A stretch of DNA of 26,578 nucleotides from Castellaniella sp034007085 (lineage in GTDB: Bacteria > Pseudomonadota > Gammaproteobacteria > Burkholderiales > Burkholderiaceae_B): assembly GCF_034007085.1 (NCBI RefSeq), contig NZ_JAVERO010000019.1, forward strand, positions 1-26,578, in the 5' to 3' direction. The notes beneath the pieces were generated by a model that worked only from the letters and a program-made list of their open reading frames with translations, did no database searches and was not told where the DNA came from. Positions within the stretch are counted from its first letter, which is position 1. Each line of letters opens with the position of its first letter. Position numbers and translations under genes: made by a program. Positions 1 through 8,331 of this stretch are shown piece by piece.

Positions 1-1722
1 CCACCCAAGGTGTTGCAATCCATTACAAATGCGGTGGACGCCATTACGCGACTGGCCGAGGACCAGGACGTGCGCGAGGTCTCGCGCCTGCGGCGGCGTG
101 CCTGGGAAGCCGCCCAGGCCGCCTTGCGGACCCAGGGTTATTTTGGCGCGACCGTCATGCTGGACGTTTCGCCGGGCGCGGCGAACGGGGGCGAATTCTG
201 GGATATCACGATCGACACCGGCGAACGCGCCCGGGTGCGTCAACTGGGCCTGCGCTTCGCAGGCGCGCTTGCCGGGGATGCCTACGCCGCCCGGCGCCAG
301 TCGCTGCGCGATCTGTGGCTGCTCAAGCAAGGCATGCCGTTCATCAATGATGACTGGAGCCGGGCCAAGACCGAATTGCTGGATGCCGCGTCGCGCCGGG
401 ATTTCTATTACGCCCGTTACGCGCAGACTCGGGCGGTGGTCGATCCCGAGGCGGCCAAGGCCGATCTGGATGTCGCGCTTGACAGCGGGCCGCCGGTGCG
501 GTTGGGCGAACTCCAGATCATCGGCCTGAAGCGGGTGCCCGAATCCCTGATCCGGCGCTATGTGCGCTACGATCCGGGCGATGCCTATGACCAGACGCGC
601 CTGGAAGACTGGCAGCAGGCCTTGCAGTCCACCACGTTCTTTCGTGGTGCTTTCGTCACCCTGGCCGATGGTCCGGCATCGGGGGCGGAGGGCGGGCAGG
701 CTGGTGCCCCGCAGCCATCTGCCCGCCTTCGGGGTACCGATCCTGTCACGCTGCCGGTGCGCGTCCAGGTAACCGAAGGCCCGGCCCGCTATGCCAGTGG
801 TTCGCTGGGTGCCGACAGTGACCATGGCGTGCGGGTCGAGGGGTTGTATCGGCAAAATGTGGTCCATGGCCTGCCGGTCTGGATCGAAACCGGCGCCGGG
901 GTCGATACAAAACGGCAGCGTGTCTTTTTCGACGTGCATCTGCCGCCCGGCATGGACGGCAGCAAGGACAGTTTCGGTTTGCTGTACGACCATTCGGATA
1001 TCGAGGGCCTGGAGACCAGCCGTGCCGGCCTGGGCTGGAAACGCAGCCAGACGCGCAAGGCGGCGGGTGACAGCCGTGTCGAATACGAGGTCCGCTGGGG
1101 GGGGCTGGTCGCCTACGACAAGACCCGCATTTCCGGCGATTCGCGCTACGAGGTCCCCAGCTGGGCGGCCACCTGGCAGTGGCTGCGTCGTGACGTGGAT
1201 TCGAAATACGATCCCCGCGAAGGCAATCTGGTCGAGTTCGGCCTGGGCGTGGGCACGACCCTGGATGATGGCAAATCCTTTTACCGCAGCAGCCTGCGTG
1301 CCCAGCGATGGTGGCCGATCGGTGAACGCGATGTCCTGACCGTGCGCGGCGAGATTGGCAAGGTCTGGGCACACACGGATCGGTTGCCGCAGGATTTCTA
1401 CTGGCGCACCGGCGGGTCGCGCAGCATCCGGGGCTATCGCTACCAGAGCATCGGCCTGCAGCGTGGCAATGCCGTTGTCGGTGCGCCCGTGCTGGGCGTG
1501 GCCAGTGTCGAATACACGCACTATTTCACCGATATCCTGGGAGCCAATCTGTTCGTTGATGCGGGGGACGCCGCCGAATCCTTCGGCCAGTTCGACTGGC
1601 ACCTGGGTTATGGGGCCGGCCTGGCGGTGCGCACGCCGGCTGGGCCGTTCTATGTCGATCTGGCCTGGGCGCAGAAGGACCGCCGTCTGCGGCTGCAATT
1701 TTCCCTGGGGATCGCATTTTGA
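1..1722 (+). CDS. tamA: TamA, outer-membrane Omp85-family assembly protein (5' end missing)
   Basis: TamA is the outer-membrane subunit of the translocation and assembly module that works with TamB in envelope assembly. The reading frame is open from base 1, so the signal peptide and first part of the periplasmic region lie outside the window; about 573 codons are present. A POTRA-like unit is visible (segment starting LGELQIIGLKRVPESLIRRY), followed by an Omp85 beta-barrel rich in alternating aromatic and charged strands. Near the end is the conserved barrel motif GGSRSIRGYRYQSIG (the RGY motif of Omp85 lid loops), and the protein ends in Phe (FSLGIAF), the usual BAM-recognised C-terminus. 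Its stop codon overlaps the tamB start by one base, as expected for a co-translated pair. A run of eight G lies in the barrel region at 1097-1104. Identity rests on the barrel motif and on the tamB neighbour. Confidence 0.9.
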   Translation, partial: PPKVLQSITNAVDAITRLAEDQDVREVSRLRRRAWEAAQAALRTQGYFGATVMLDVSPGAANGGEFWDITIDTGERARVRQLGLRFAGALAGDAYAARRQSLRDLWLLKQGMPFINDDWSRAKTELLDAASRRDFYYARYAQTRAVVDPEAAKADLDVALDSGPPVRLGELQIIGLKRVPESLIRRYVRYDPGDAYDQTRLEDWQQALQSTTFFRGAFVTLADGPASGAEGGQAGAPQPSARLRGTDPVTLPVRVQVTEGPARYASGSLGADSDHGVRVEGLYRQNVVHGLPVWIETGAGVDTKRQRVFFDVHLPPGMDGSKDSFGLLYDHSDIEGLETSRAGLGWKRSQTRKAAGDSRVEYEVRWGGLVAYDKTRISGDSRYEVPSWAATWQWLRRDVDSKYDPREGNLVEFGLGVGTTLDDGKSFYRSSLRAQRWWPIGERDVLTVRGEIGKVWAHTDRLPQDFYWRTGGSRSIRGYRYQSIGLQRGNAVVGAPVLGVASVEYTHYFTDILGANLFVDAGDAAESFGQFDWHLGYGAGLAVRTPAGPFYVDLAWAQKDRRLRLQFSLGIAF

Positions 1723-4700
1723 TGGCGCGCATCTGGCGTGGCCTGCGGGCCTTCGGACTCTGGGGGCTGCCGCCTGTCGTGCTGGCACTGCTGCTGGCCA
1801 TCGGCTTTGCCGCCTGGTGCGTCTCCAGCGAGACGGGCACCCGTTGGTTGCTGCGCACGGTCGCCAGCCAGCTGGATGGCGAGGTCCATGGGGTGCGCGG
1901 CACCCTGATCCGGGGGCTGTACGTGGAAGGCCTGACGGTCGCCCTGCCTGACGTGGATGTGCGCGTGGCCGGCCTGCATCTCAAGACGCTCTGGCCGGAA
2001 CTGCTGGATCGCCGTCTGCATGTCAACGATCTGTCGGCGGCGCAGGTGGACGTGGACCTGCGCACCGCGCCGGGCACCGCGCCCGCCGTCGATGACGACC
2101 AGCCTTTCCAGGTGCCGGCCTTGCCGCTGGGGCTGAGGGTCGATCGGCTGGCGCTGGGGGGGCTGGGTCTGCGCATCGATGGGGAGCCCTTGCCGGTCGA
2201 TCTGCTGTCGGTTTCGACGGCCTTGACGCTGGATGCTCAGACGGCGACCGTCAAGCTGGATCATTTGCAGGCGGCGTATCAGAACACCCTGTTCAGGCTG
2301 GAAGGTGATCTGGCCCTGCGTGGGCTGGCGGCACCCTGGCCCTTCGAACTCAACCTGCACGGCACCGCCCAGGATCGCAGCGAACAGTCGCCGGTCTGCC
2401 TGCGGCGGTTGATGGCGGCCGGCAGCCGGCAGCTTGCCAGCGCCGCGCCCGAAGGCGCATGCCGTATCGACCTGGACCTGCGCCTGACAGGGACGCTGCA
2501 GGCGCTGCACCTGCAGGCCAGCGGCCGGGGTGAGGGCATGACACTGCAGGCGAGCGCCGATATTCACCCGGGCGAGTCCTTTCCCCTGGGGGCCGCGCAA
2601 GTGGATCTGCATCTGCCGGATGATGCCCGTGTGACACTCGATGCCCAACCGGGGGTACCGGGGACGGATGGCTTGCGCCCGGTCCAGGTCCGCTGGTCCG
2701 TGCAGCAGTTGCGCCCGGACCCTTGGCTGCCTGCAGAATTGGGGGCTTCGCTGCTCAATCTGAAGGGCGAGTTGCAGGCCCGCCTGGATGCTGGACAGCG
2801 ATTGCAGGATCTGGGCCTGAGTCTGGTGTTCGATGGACCGAACCGTTGGAATGGCCAGCCCCTGTCAGGCCGGATCCGCCTGAATCGTCTGTCGCGACTG
2901 AGGGGCGTACTGTTTGACGCGCAGGCGGCGGCGCCCGTGGATGTCCTGGGGCTCCAGGCCTCTGGTCTGGATGTGGATCTGGCTTTGGGGCCGGACCGGG
3001 TCCAGGCCAGCGGGAATGCTTCGGCACACGCCAGCCGTCTGGTGCTGCAGGCTCGCCTGCCGGCCCTGGCGGCGCTGTGGCCCGGCCTGACGGGCGGTGC
3101 GGAACTGGATCTGGACGTGTCCGGTCCGCTGGCCGATCATCGAGGCCGCCTGAAGGCCAGCTATAGGCCGCCGGACGCCCAGGCGGACGTGCCCGGGCGA
3201 GCGCCTCTGAGCCTGGCACTGGATCTTGGAGGGCGCTGGACGCAGGCCGGGGGCTGGCGTGGACAATTGACCACGCTGCGAGCCGAGCACGCCGGCCTGG
3301 TCCTGGACAACCGGGCTGCGGTGCCGCTGGCGCTTGATCCGGAAGGCGGATGGCGGGTCGGCCAGGCGATCCTGGGGCTGGCGCTGGATGGTGAATCCCT
3401 GCTCAGCCTGGATCATCAGGCGTCGGCTGGCCGCCAGGGGCATTGGGAAACCCGTGGCCGCATCGATCCGCTGACCATCACCCCGGTCAGGATCACCCGG
3501 ATCCAGTCCTGGCTGATGCGTGCCGGGGCGCGGCAGGGTGGTGTGCGCACCGAATTGTCCGAACAGGCGCAACGCAGCCGCCTGGACGCGCGCCTGGAAT
3601 GGAATCTGAAATTTGACGATGCCCTGAGCGGCAATATCCACCTGGCCCGTCGGGCCGGCGATCTGACGGTGCCCGGCGACATGCCGATCCAGCTTGGCCT
3701 GGAGGCCGCCGGCCTGGATATCGCCATCCGGCGCATCGGCGCAGGCCTGAGTCGTGCCGATGCCGACTTTCAGGTCCAGACACGCGACATGGGCAGCATG
3801 CGCTTGCGTGTCGATACCCCGATCCATGCGACCCCGGGGGGCGGGCTGGCCTTGCGGCCGCAGGACGAGCGTCACCTGCGTTTCGAGACCCGTTCCAGGG
3901 ATCTGTCCTGGGCCAATCTGCTGCTGGACGGGGAAATGGAAATCGGCGGTACTCTGGATGCCGACATCCAGGGCAGCAGCCGTCCCGATGGGCGCTGGAC
4001 GCTGTCAGGCCCGCTCAGCGGCGATGGCCTGCGACTGTTGATTGCCGATCAGGGCGTACGGCTGCTGGATGGTACCTTGCGGGCCCATTTCGATGGATCC
4101 CGGCTGCTGCTGGATCAGTTGCGTTTCCCGGCAGTGCGCCGGGTCGTGCCCAAGGAATGGCGTACCGCCACCTGGATTGCGGAAAATCCGGACGCCCAGA
4201 ACGGCGATCTGGTCCTGTCAGGCGTCTGGGATCTGAGCGCAAGCCAGGGGCAGGCGGACCTGGCCTTCCGGCGGTATCCGATCCTGCAGCGTTCCGACCG
4301 CTACGCCATGGTCAGCGGTGATCTCCAGGTCCGGGCCACCCTGCCGGAAATCCGCATCGGTGGCAAGATCACGGCCGACGCCGGCTGGTTTGATCTGGAC
4401 ATGCTCAACGCGATCCCGTCCCTGGACGGCGATGTGGTGGTTCTGGCGCCAGGCCAGCAGCCAGCCGCGCTGGACTGCCAGGACCCATCGGTGCAGCGAA
4501 CGGATGCCGACCCATGCCCGGGCGCATCGCCGCCCCTGGACCTGCGGGCCGACCTGACCATCGATCTGGGGCCGCGTTTCTACCTGACCGGCTTCGGCCT
4601 GAATTCGGGGCTGGTCGGCAGCATGGACCTGCACCTGGCAGAAGGCAAGATCACGGCGCTGGGGCAGCTGCGCACCCGGGGCGGCGCCATCGACACCTAC

Positions 4701-5291
4701 GGCCAGCATCTGCAACTGCGGCGCGGCACCATCACTTTCCAGGGCGATGTGGCCAATCCCGTGCTCGATATCCAGGCACTGCGCACCGGCGTGGCGGTCC
4801 AGGCCGGGGTCCAAGTGGCTGGGACTGCCCGGCGGCCGCGCATCGACCTGATGTCGATTCCCGAAGTCAGCGAGACCGAGAAACTGTCCTGGCTGCTGCT
4901 GGGCCATGGGCCGGATCAGGGCGGCGCGGACATGTCGCTGCTGTTTTCCGTGGGCAGTTCCTTCCTGTCGGGCGGCGAGCCGTTCTACAAGCGCTTTGGT
5001 CTGGACGAACTGAGCATGCGCTCAGGCGAACTGGGCAGTACGGGCAGCATCCTGCCGGCCGAGAGTGTCGTCAGCAGCCTGGATGCCGGCGCCAGCCCTA
5101 TCGAGCAGCGTTTCGTCCTGGCCGGCAAGCGCCTGACCGACGAATTGCGATTGAGCCTGGAGCAGGCTCTGGCGCAGACCGGCACGGTGGCGCGGCTGAG
5201 CTATCGGCTGATGCGTGGCCTGCAGGCCGAGGTGACGACAGGGACGGTCAGCGGCCTGGCCTTGGTCTATCGCTGGTTCTCGATGGACTGA
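1722..5291 (+). CDS. tamB: TamB, inner-membrane anchored translocation and assembly module protein
   Basis: TamB is a very long periplasmic beta-rich protein anchored in the inner membrane; it pairs with TamA and belongs to the AsmA-like/VPS13-like bridge proteins implicated in moving lipids or assembling outer-membrane proteins. The product is 1189 residues, close to the family norm of about 1200-1300. A single N-terminal membrane segment (residues about 12-33, LWGLPPVVLALLLAIGFAAW) is followed by a long repetitive region of alternating hydrophobic residues and then the C-terminal DUF490/TamB domain, which holds the EKLSWLLLGHGPD motif and ends LVYRWFSMD. ATG at 1722 is chosen because it overlaps the tamA stop (TGATG); the TTG codon just before it is in frame but less likely. 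Two internal Cys pairs occur (about residues 223/244 and 920/932). Assignment is firm from length, topology and the tamA neighbour. Confidence 0.93.
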   Translation: MARIWRGLRAFGLWGLPPVVLALLLAIGFAAWCVSSETGTRWLLRTVASQLDGEVHGVRGTLIRGLYVEGLTVALPDVDVRVAGLHLKTLWPELLDRRLHVNDLSAAQVDVDLRTAPGTAPAVDDDQPFQVPALPLGLRVDRLALGGLGLRIDGEPLPVDLLSVSTALTLDAQTATVKLDHLQAAYQNTLFRLEGDLALRGLAAPWPFELNLHGTAQDRSEQSPVCLRRLMAAGSRQLASAAPEGACRIDLDLRLTGTLQALHLQASGRGEGMTLQASADIHPGESFPLGAAQVDLHLPDDARVTLDAQPGVPGTDGLRPVQVRWSVQQLRPDPWLPAELGASLLNLKGELQARLDAGQRLQDLGLSLVFDGPNRWNGQPLSGRIRLNRLSRLRGVLFDAQAAAPVDVLGLQASGLDVDLALGPDRVQASGNASAHASRLVLQARLPALAALWPGLTGGAELDLDVSGPLADHRGRLKASYRPPDAQADVPGRAPLSLALDLGGRWTQAGGWRGQLTTLRAEHAGLVLDNRAAVPLALDPEGGWRVGQAILGLALDGESLLSLDHQASAGRQGHWETRGRIDPLTITPVRITRIQSWLMRAGARQGGVRTELSEQAQRSRLDARLEWNLKFDDALSGNIHLARRAGDLTVPGDMPIQLGLEAAGLDIAIRRIGAGLSRADADFQVQTRDMGSMRLRVDTPIHATPGGGLALRPQDERHLRFETRSRDLSWANLLLDGEMEIGGTLDADIQGSSRPDGRWTLSGPLSGDGLRLLIADQGVRLLDGTLRAHFDGSRLLLDQLRFPAVRRVVPKEWRTATWIAENPDAQNGDLVLSGVWDLSASQGQADLAFRRYPILQRSDRYAMVSGDLQVRATLPEIRIGGKITADAGWFDLDMLNAIPSLDGDVVVLAPGQQPAALDCQDPSVQRTDADPCPGASPPLDLRADLTIDLGPRFYLTGFGLNSGLVGSMDLHLAEGKITALGQLRTRGGAIDTYGQHLQLRRGTITFQGDVANPVLDIQALRTGVAVQAGVQVAGTARRPRIDLMSIPEVSETEKLSWLLLGHGPDQGGADMSLLFSVGSSFLSGGEPFYKRFGLDELSMRSGELGSTGSILPAESVVSSLDAGASPIEQRFVLAGKRLTDELRLSLEQALAQTGTVARLSYRLMRGLQAEVTTGTVSGLALVYRWFSMD

Positions 5292-5313
5292 TCGGTGCGC
5301 CGTGCGCCCCGAT
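5291..5313 (+). terminator. stem-loop at the tamB stop codon, possible terminator
   Basis: ATCGG (5291-5295) pairs with CCGAT (5309-5313), and, after a one-base mismatch, GCGC (5297-5300) pairs with GCGC (5304-5307) around a CGT loop. The hairpin starts on the last base of the tamB stop codon. The following tract GTGTCTT is only weakly T-rich, so termination may be partial. It sits directly before the putative dcd -10 box. Confidence 0.45.
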
Positions 5314-5319
5314 GTGTCT

Positions 5320-5325
5320 TAAAAT
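5320..5325 (+). promoter_or_regulatory. putative -10 box of dcd
   Basis: TAAAAT (five of six matches to TATAAT) lies 26 bases before the dcd ATG; transcription from it would leave a leader of about 20 nt carrying the AGAGGG ribosome site. No good -35 hexamer is visible. The same hexamer occurs before pcnB and purM in this window. Confidence 0.35.
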
Positions 5326-5351
5326 ACCGCAACTTTGAACAGAGGGCGCTC

Positions 5352-5915
5352 ATGAGCATCAAAAATGACCGCTGGATCCGGCGCGCTGCGCAGGCCGGCA
5401 TGATCGACCCCTTCGAGCCGGGTCAGGTGCGCTCGGTCGACGGCCAGCGGATCGTCAGCTACGGCACCAGCAGCTACGGCTATGACGTGCGCTGCGCCAA
5501 TGAATTCAAGATCTTCACGAACATCAACTCCACCATCGTCGACCCCAAGGCCTTCGATGAAAAGTCCTTCGTGGATTTCCAGGGCGATGTCTGCATCATC
5601 CCGCCCAATTCCTTCGCGCTGGCCCGCACGGTCGAATATTTCCGCATCCCGCGCTCCGTGCTGACCGTGTGCCTGGGGAAAAGCACCTATGCCCGCTGCG
5701 GCATCATCGTCAACGTCACGCCGCTGGAACCCGAATGGGAAGGCCACGTGACGCTGGAATTTTCCAACACCACCCCCCTGCCGGCAAAGATCTACGCGGG
5801 CGAGGGCTGCGCCCAGATGCTGTTCTTCGAAAGCGACGAGGTCTGCGAGACTTCCTACGCCGACCGGGGCGGCAAATACCAGGGGCAGCAAGGGGTCACG
5901 TTGCCACGCACATAG
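5352..5915 (+). CDS. dcd: dCTP deaminase
   Basis: Dcd deaminates dCTP to dUTP, the main source of dUMP for thymidylate synthesis in many Gram-negative bacteria; it is a cytosolic homotrimer of the dUTPase fold. The product has 187 residues (E. coli Dcd has 193). Recognisable family segments are SYGTSSYGYDVR (about 36-47), GKSTYAR with Ser111 and Arg115, and VTLEFSN with the presumed catalytic Glu136; these positions match the E. coli active-site residues closely. ATG at 5352 is preferred over the upstream in-frame ATA/GTG region because AGAGGG at 5341-5346 is correctly placed and the protein then begins MSIKNDRWIR as in its relatives. It is followed 91 bases later by the decarboxylase gene, with several hairpins between them, so co-transcription is uncertain. 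Confidence 0.95.
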   Translation: MSIKNDRWIRRAAQAGMIDPFEPGQVRSVDGQRIVSYGTSSYGYDVRCANEFKIFTNINSTIVDPKAFDEKSFVDFQGDVCIIPPNSFALARTVEYFRIPRSVLTVCLGKSTYARCGIIVNVTPLEPEWEGHVTLEFSNTTPLPAKIYAGEGCAQMLFFESDEVCETSYADRGGKYQGQQGVTLPRT

Positions 5916-5924
5916 CGCACGTCC

Positions 5925-5987
5925 AGCCATGCTGGCTGTTCCGGCCCTGGGCGCGCGTCCAGGGCCGGGGTTCTTCCGGGATCCCGG
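5925..5987 (+). promoter_or_regulatory. cluster of three dyads between dcd and the decarboxylase gene
   Basis: Three consecutive dyads are visible: AGCCA/TGGCT with a 3-nt loop (5925-5937); a perfect 10-bp stem, CCGGCCCTGG (5941-5950) with CCAGGGCCGG (5959-5968), with an 8-nt loop; and the palindrome CCGGGATCCCGG (5976-5987). The 10-bp hairpin is followed by GGTTCTTCC, a poor T-tract. The simplest reading is a dcd terminator; a leader structure for the decarboxylase mRNA is an alternative. Confidence 0.5.
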
Positions 5988-6006
5988 GCCCGATACGGTG
6001 AATGCC

Positions 6007-8271
6007 ATGAAATTTCGTTTCCCCATCGTCATCATCGACGAAGACTATCGTTCCGAGAACGCCTCGGGCTTCGGCATCCGCGCACTGGCTGCCGCCATCG
6101 AGGCTGAAGGCGTCGAGGTCCTGGGGGTCACCAGCTATGGCGACCTCAGTTCCTTTGCCCAGCAGCAGAGCCGCGCCAGCGCCTTCATTCTGTCGATCGA
6201 TGACGAGGAATTCGACGAGGATTCCCCGGAAGACGTGGCCAACGCGATCAAGAACCTGCGCGCCTTCATCGGCGAACTGCGTTTCCGCAACGAAGACATT
6301 CCCATTTACCTGTACGGGGAAACGCGCACCTCGCAGCACATCCCCAACGACATCCTGCGCGAACTGCACGGCTTCATCCACATGTTCGAGGACACGCCGG
6401 AATTCGTCGCGCGCCACATCATTCGCGAGGCCCGCGCCTATCTGGACAGCCTGCCGCCGCCGTTTTTCCGCGAACTGCTGGAATACGCGTCCGACGGATC
6501 CTATTCCTGGCACTGTCCCGGGCATTCGGGCGGGGTGGCTTTCCTGAAAAGCCCCGTGGGGCAGATGTTCCACCAGTTCTTCGGCGAAAACATGCTGCGT
6601 GCCGATGTCTGCAATGCGGTCGACGAACTGGGTCAGCTGCTGGACCACACCGGCCCGGTGGCCGAATCCGAACGCAATGCAGCGCGTATCTTCCACGCCG
6701 ACCACTGCTTTTTCGTCACCAACGGCACGTCCACGTCCAACAAGATCGTCTGGCACGCCAACGTCGCCGCAGGCGACGTGGTGGTGGTGGATCGCAACTG
6801 CCACAAGTCGATCCTGCATGCCATTACCATGACCGGCGCCATTCCGGTGTTCCTGCGCCCCACGCGCAATCACCTGGGCATCATCGGTCCGATTCCACTG
6901 GAAGAGTTCGACCCCGAGAACATCCGCAAGAAGATCGAGGCCAACCCCTTCGCGCGCGAGGCGGCCAACCAGCGCCCGCGCATCCTGACGCTGACCCAGA
7001 GCACCTACGACGGCGTGATCTACAACGTCGAGATGATCAAGGAAAAGCTCGGCTCGGAAATCGACACCCTGCACTTTGACGAGGCCTGGCTGCCGCATGC
7101 CGCCTTCCACGAATTCTACGAGGACATGCATGCCATCGGTCCGGACCGGCCGCGCAGCAAGGACACGATGATCTACGCGACGCATTCCACGCACAAACTG
7201 CTGGCGGGCCTGTCGCAGGCTTCGCAGATCGTGGTGCAGGATTGCGAATCGCGCCAGCTCGACCGCAACATCTTCAACGAGGCGTTCCTGATGCATACGT
7301 CCACGTCGCCGCAATACGCGATCATCGCGTCCTGCGACGTGGCGGCGGCCATGATGGAACCCCCGGGCGGCACGGCCCTGGTCGAGGAATCCATCCGCGA
7401 GGCCCTGGATTTCCGCCGCGCCATGCGCAAGGTCGAATCCGAATTCGGCAAGAACGACTGGTGGTTCAAGGTCTGGGGCCCCAACCGCCTGGTGGCCGAG
7501 GGCATCGGCAACCGCGAAGACTGGATCCTGGGCTCGGGCGATGAATGGCACGGTTTTGGCGACCTGGCCGAAGGCTTCAACATGCTCGATCCGATCAAGG
7601 CCACGGTGGTGACGCCGGGACTGGATATTTCGGGCACGTTTGCCGATTCCGGCATTCCGGCGGCGCTGGTCTCGCGCTATCTGGTCGAGCACGGCGTGGT
7701 GGTGGAAAAGACCGGCCTGTATTCCTTTTTCATCCTGTTCACCATCGGCATCACCAAGGGCCGCTGGAACACCTTGCTGACCGCCCTGCAGCAGTTCAAG
7801 GACGACTACGACCGCAACCAGCCCCTGTGGCGGGTGCTGCCGGAATTCAGCCGCACGCACAAGCGCTACGAGCGCATGGGGCTGCGCGATCTGTGCCAGA
7901 AAATCCACGAGGCCTATCGGCACTATGATTTCGCCCGCCTGACCACGCGGGTGTATCTCAGCGACATGGTGCCGGCCATGCGGCCGGCCGATGCCTATGC
8001 GCGCATGGCGCACCGCGAGGTCGAGCGCGTGCCGGTAGAACAACTCGAAGGCCGCGTCACCGGGGTCCTGCTGACTCCCTATCCACCGGGCATCCCGCTG
8101 CTGATTCCGGGCGAACGCTTCAACCGCGATATTGTCGATTACTTGAAGTTCACCCAGGAATTCAACCAGCAGTTCCCAGGATTCGAGACCGATGTCCATG
8201 GCCTGGCCTACGAACTCGACGAACAGGGCCGGCGCCACTATTACGTGGACTGCATCCGCGAAGGCGCCTGA
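6007..8271 (+). CDS. Orn/Lys/Arg decarboxylase (PLP fold type I), substrate not certain
   Basis: The enzyme removes the carboxyl group of a basic amino acid to give a polyamine (cadaverine, putrescine or agmatine), consuming a proton. It has 754 residues, the size of E. coli AdiA/CadA/LdcC. An N-terminal response-regulator-like wing domain (1 to about 130, FPIVIIDEDYRSENASG) precedes the PLP domain with SWHCPGHSGG, VVVDRNCHKS, LHFDEAWLPHA and the PLP-lysine motif THSTHKLLAGLSQAS (Lys397), then the C-terminal domain with PYPPGIPLL. Sequence recalled from E. coli AdiA aligns well through these blocks, but the specificity cannot be decided by eye. ATG at 6007 was chosen because the protein then starts directly at the wing domain; 26 extra in-frame codons upstream lie in the hairpin cluster and look non-coding. 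No antiporter gene is adjacent, unlike inducible acid-resistance systems, so a housekeeping polyamine role is equally possible. Confidence 0.9.
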   Translation: MKFRFPIVIIDEDYRSENASGFGIRALAAAIEAEGVEVLGVTSYGDLSSFAQQQSRASAFILSIDDEEFDEDSPEDVANAIKNLRAFIGELRFRNEDIPIYLYGETRTSQHIPNDILRELHGFIHMFEDTPEFVARHIIREARAYLDSLPPPFFRELLEYASDGSYSWHCPGHSGGVAFLKSPVGQMFHQFFGENMLRADVCNAVDELGQLLDHTGPVAESERNAARIFHADHCFFVTNGTSTSNKIVWHANVAAGDVVVVDRNCHKSILHAITMTGAIPVFLRPTRNHLGIIGPIPLEEFDPENIRKKIEANPFAREAANQRPRILTLTQSTYDGVIYNVEMIKEKLGSEIDTLHFDEAWLPHAAFHEFYEDMHAIGPDRPRSKDTMIYATHSTHKLLAGLSQASQIVVQDCESRQLDRNIFNEAFLMHTSTSPQYAIIASCDVAAAMMEPPGGTALVEESIREALDFRRAMRKVESEFGKNDWWFKVWGPNRLVAEGIGNREDWILGSGDEWHGFGDLAEGFNMLDPIKATVVTPGLDISGTFADSGIPAALVSRYLVEHGVVVEKTGLYSFFILFTIGITKGRWNTLLTALQQFKDDYDRNQPLWRVLPEFSRTHKRYERMGLRDLCQKIHEAYRHYDFARLTTRVYLSDMVPAMRPADAYARMAHREVERVPVEQLEGRVTGVLLTPYPPGIPLLIPGERFNRDIVDYLKFTQEFNQQFPGFETDVHGLAYELDEQGRRHYYVDCIREGA

Positions 8272-8331
8272 TGGCCTGTTGCGCCGCTGCCAGCACAAGG
8301 CAGGTGCCGTCATGAGCGGCGGGGCGGCTGC

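Noticed and set aside
6007..8271. A complete acid-resistance module with a paired antiporter
   Set aside because: No amino acid/polyamine antiporter or regulator gene lies on either side of the decarboxylase within the window.
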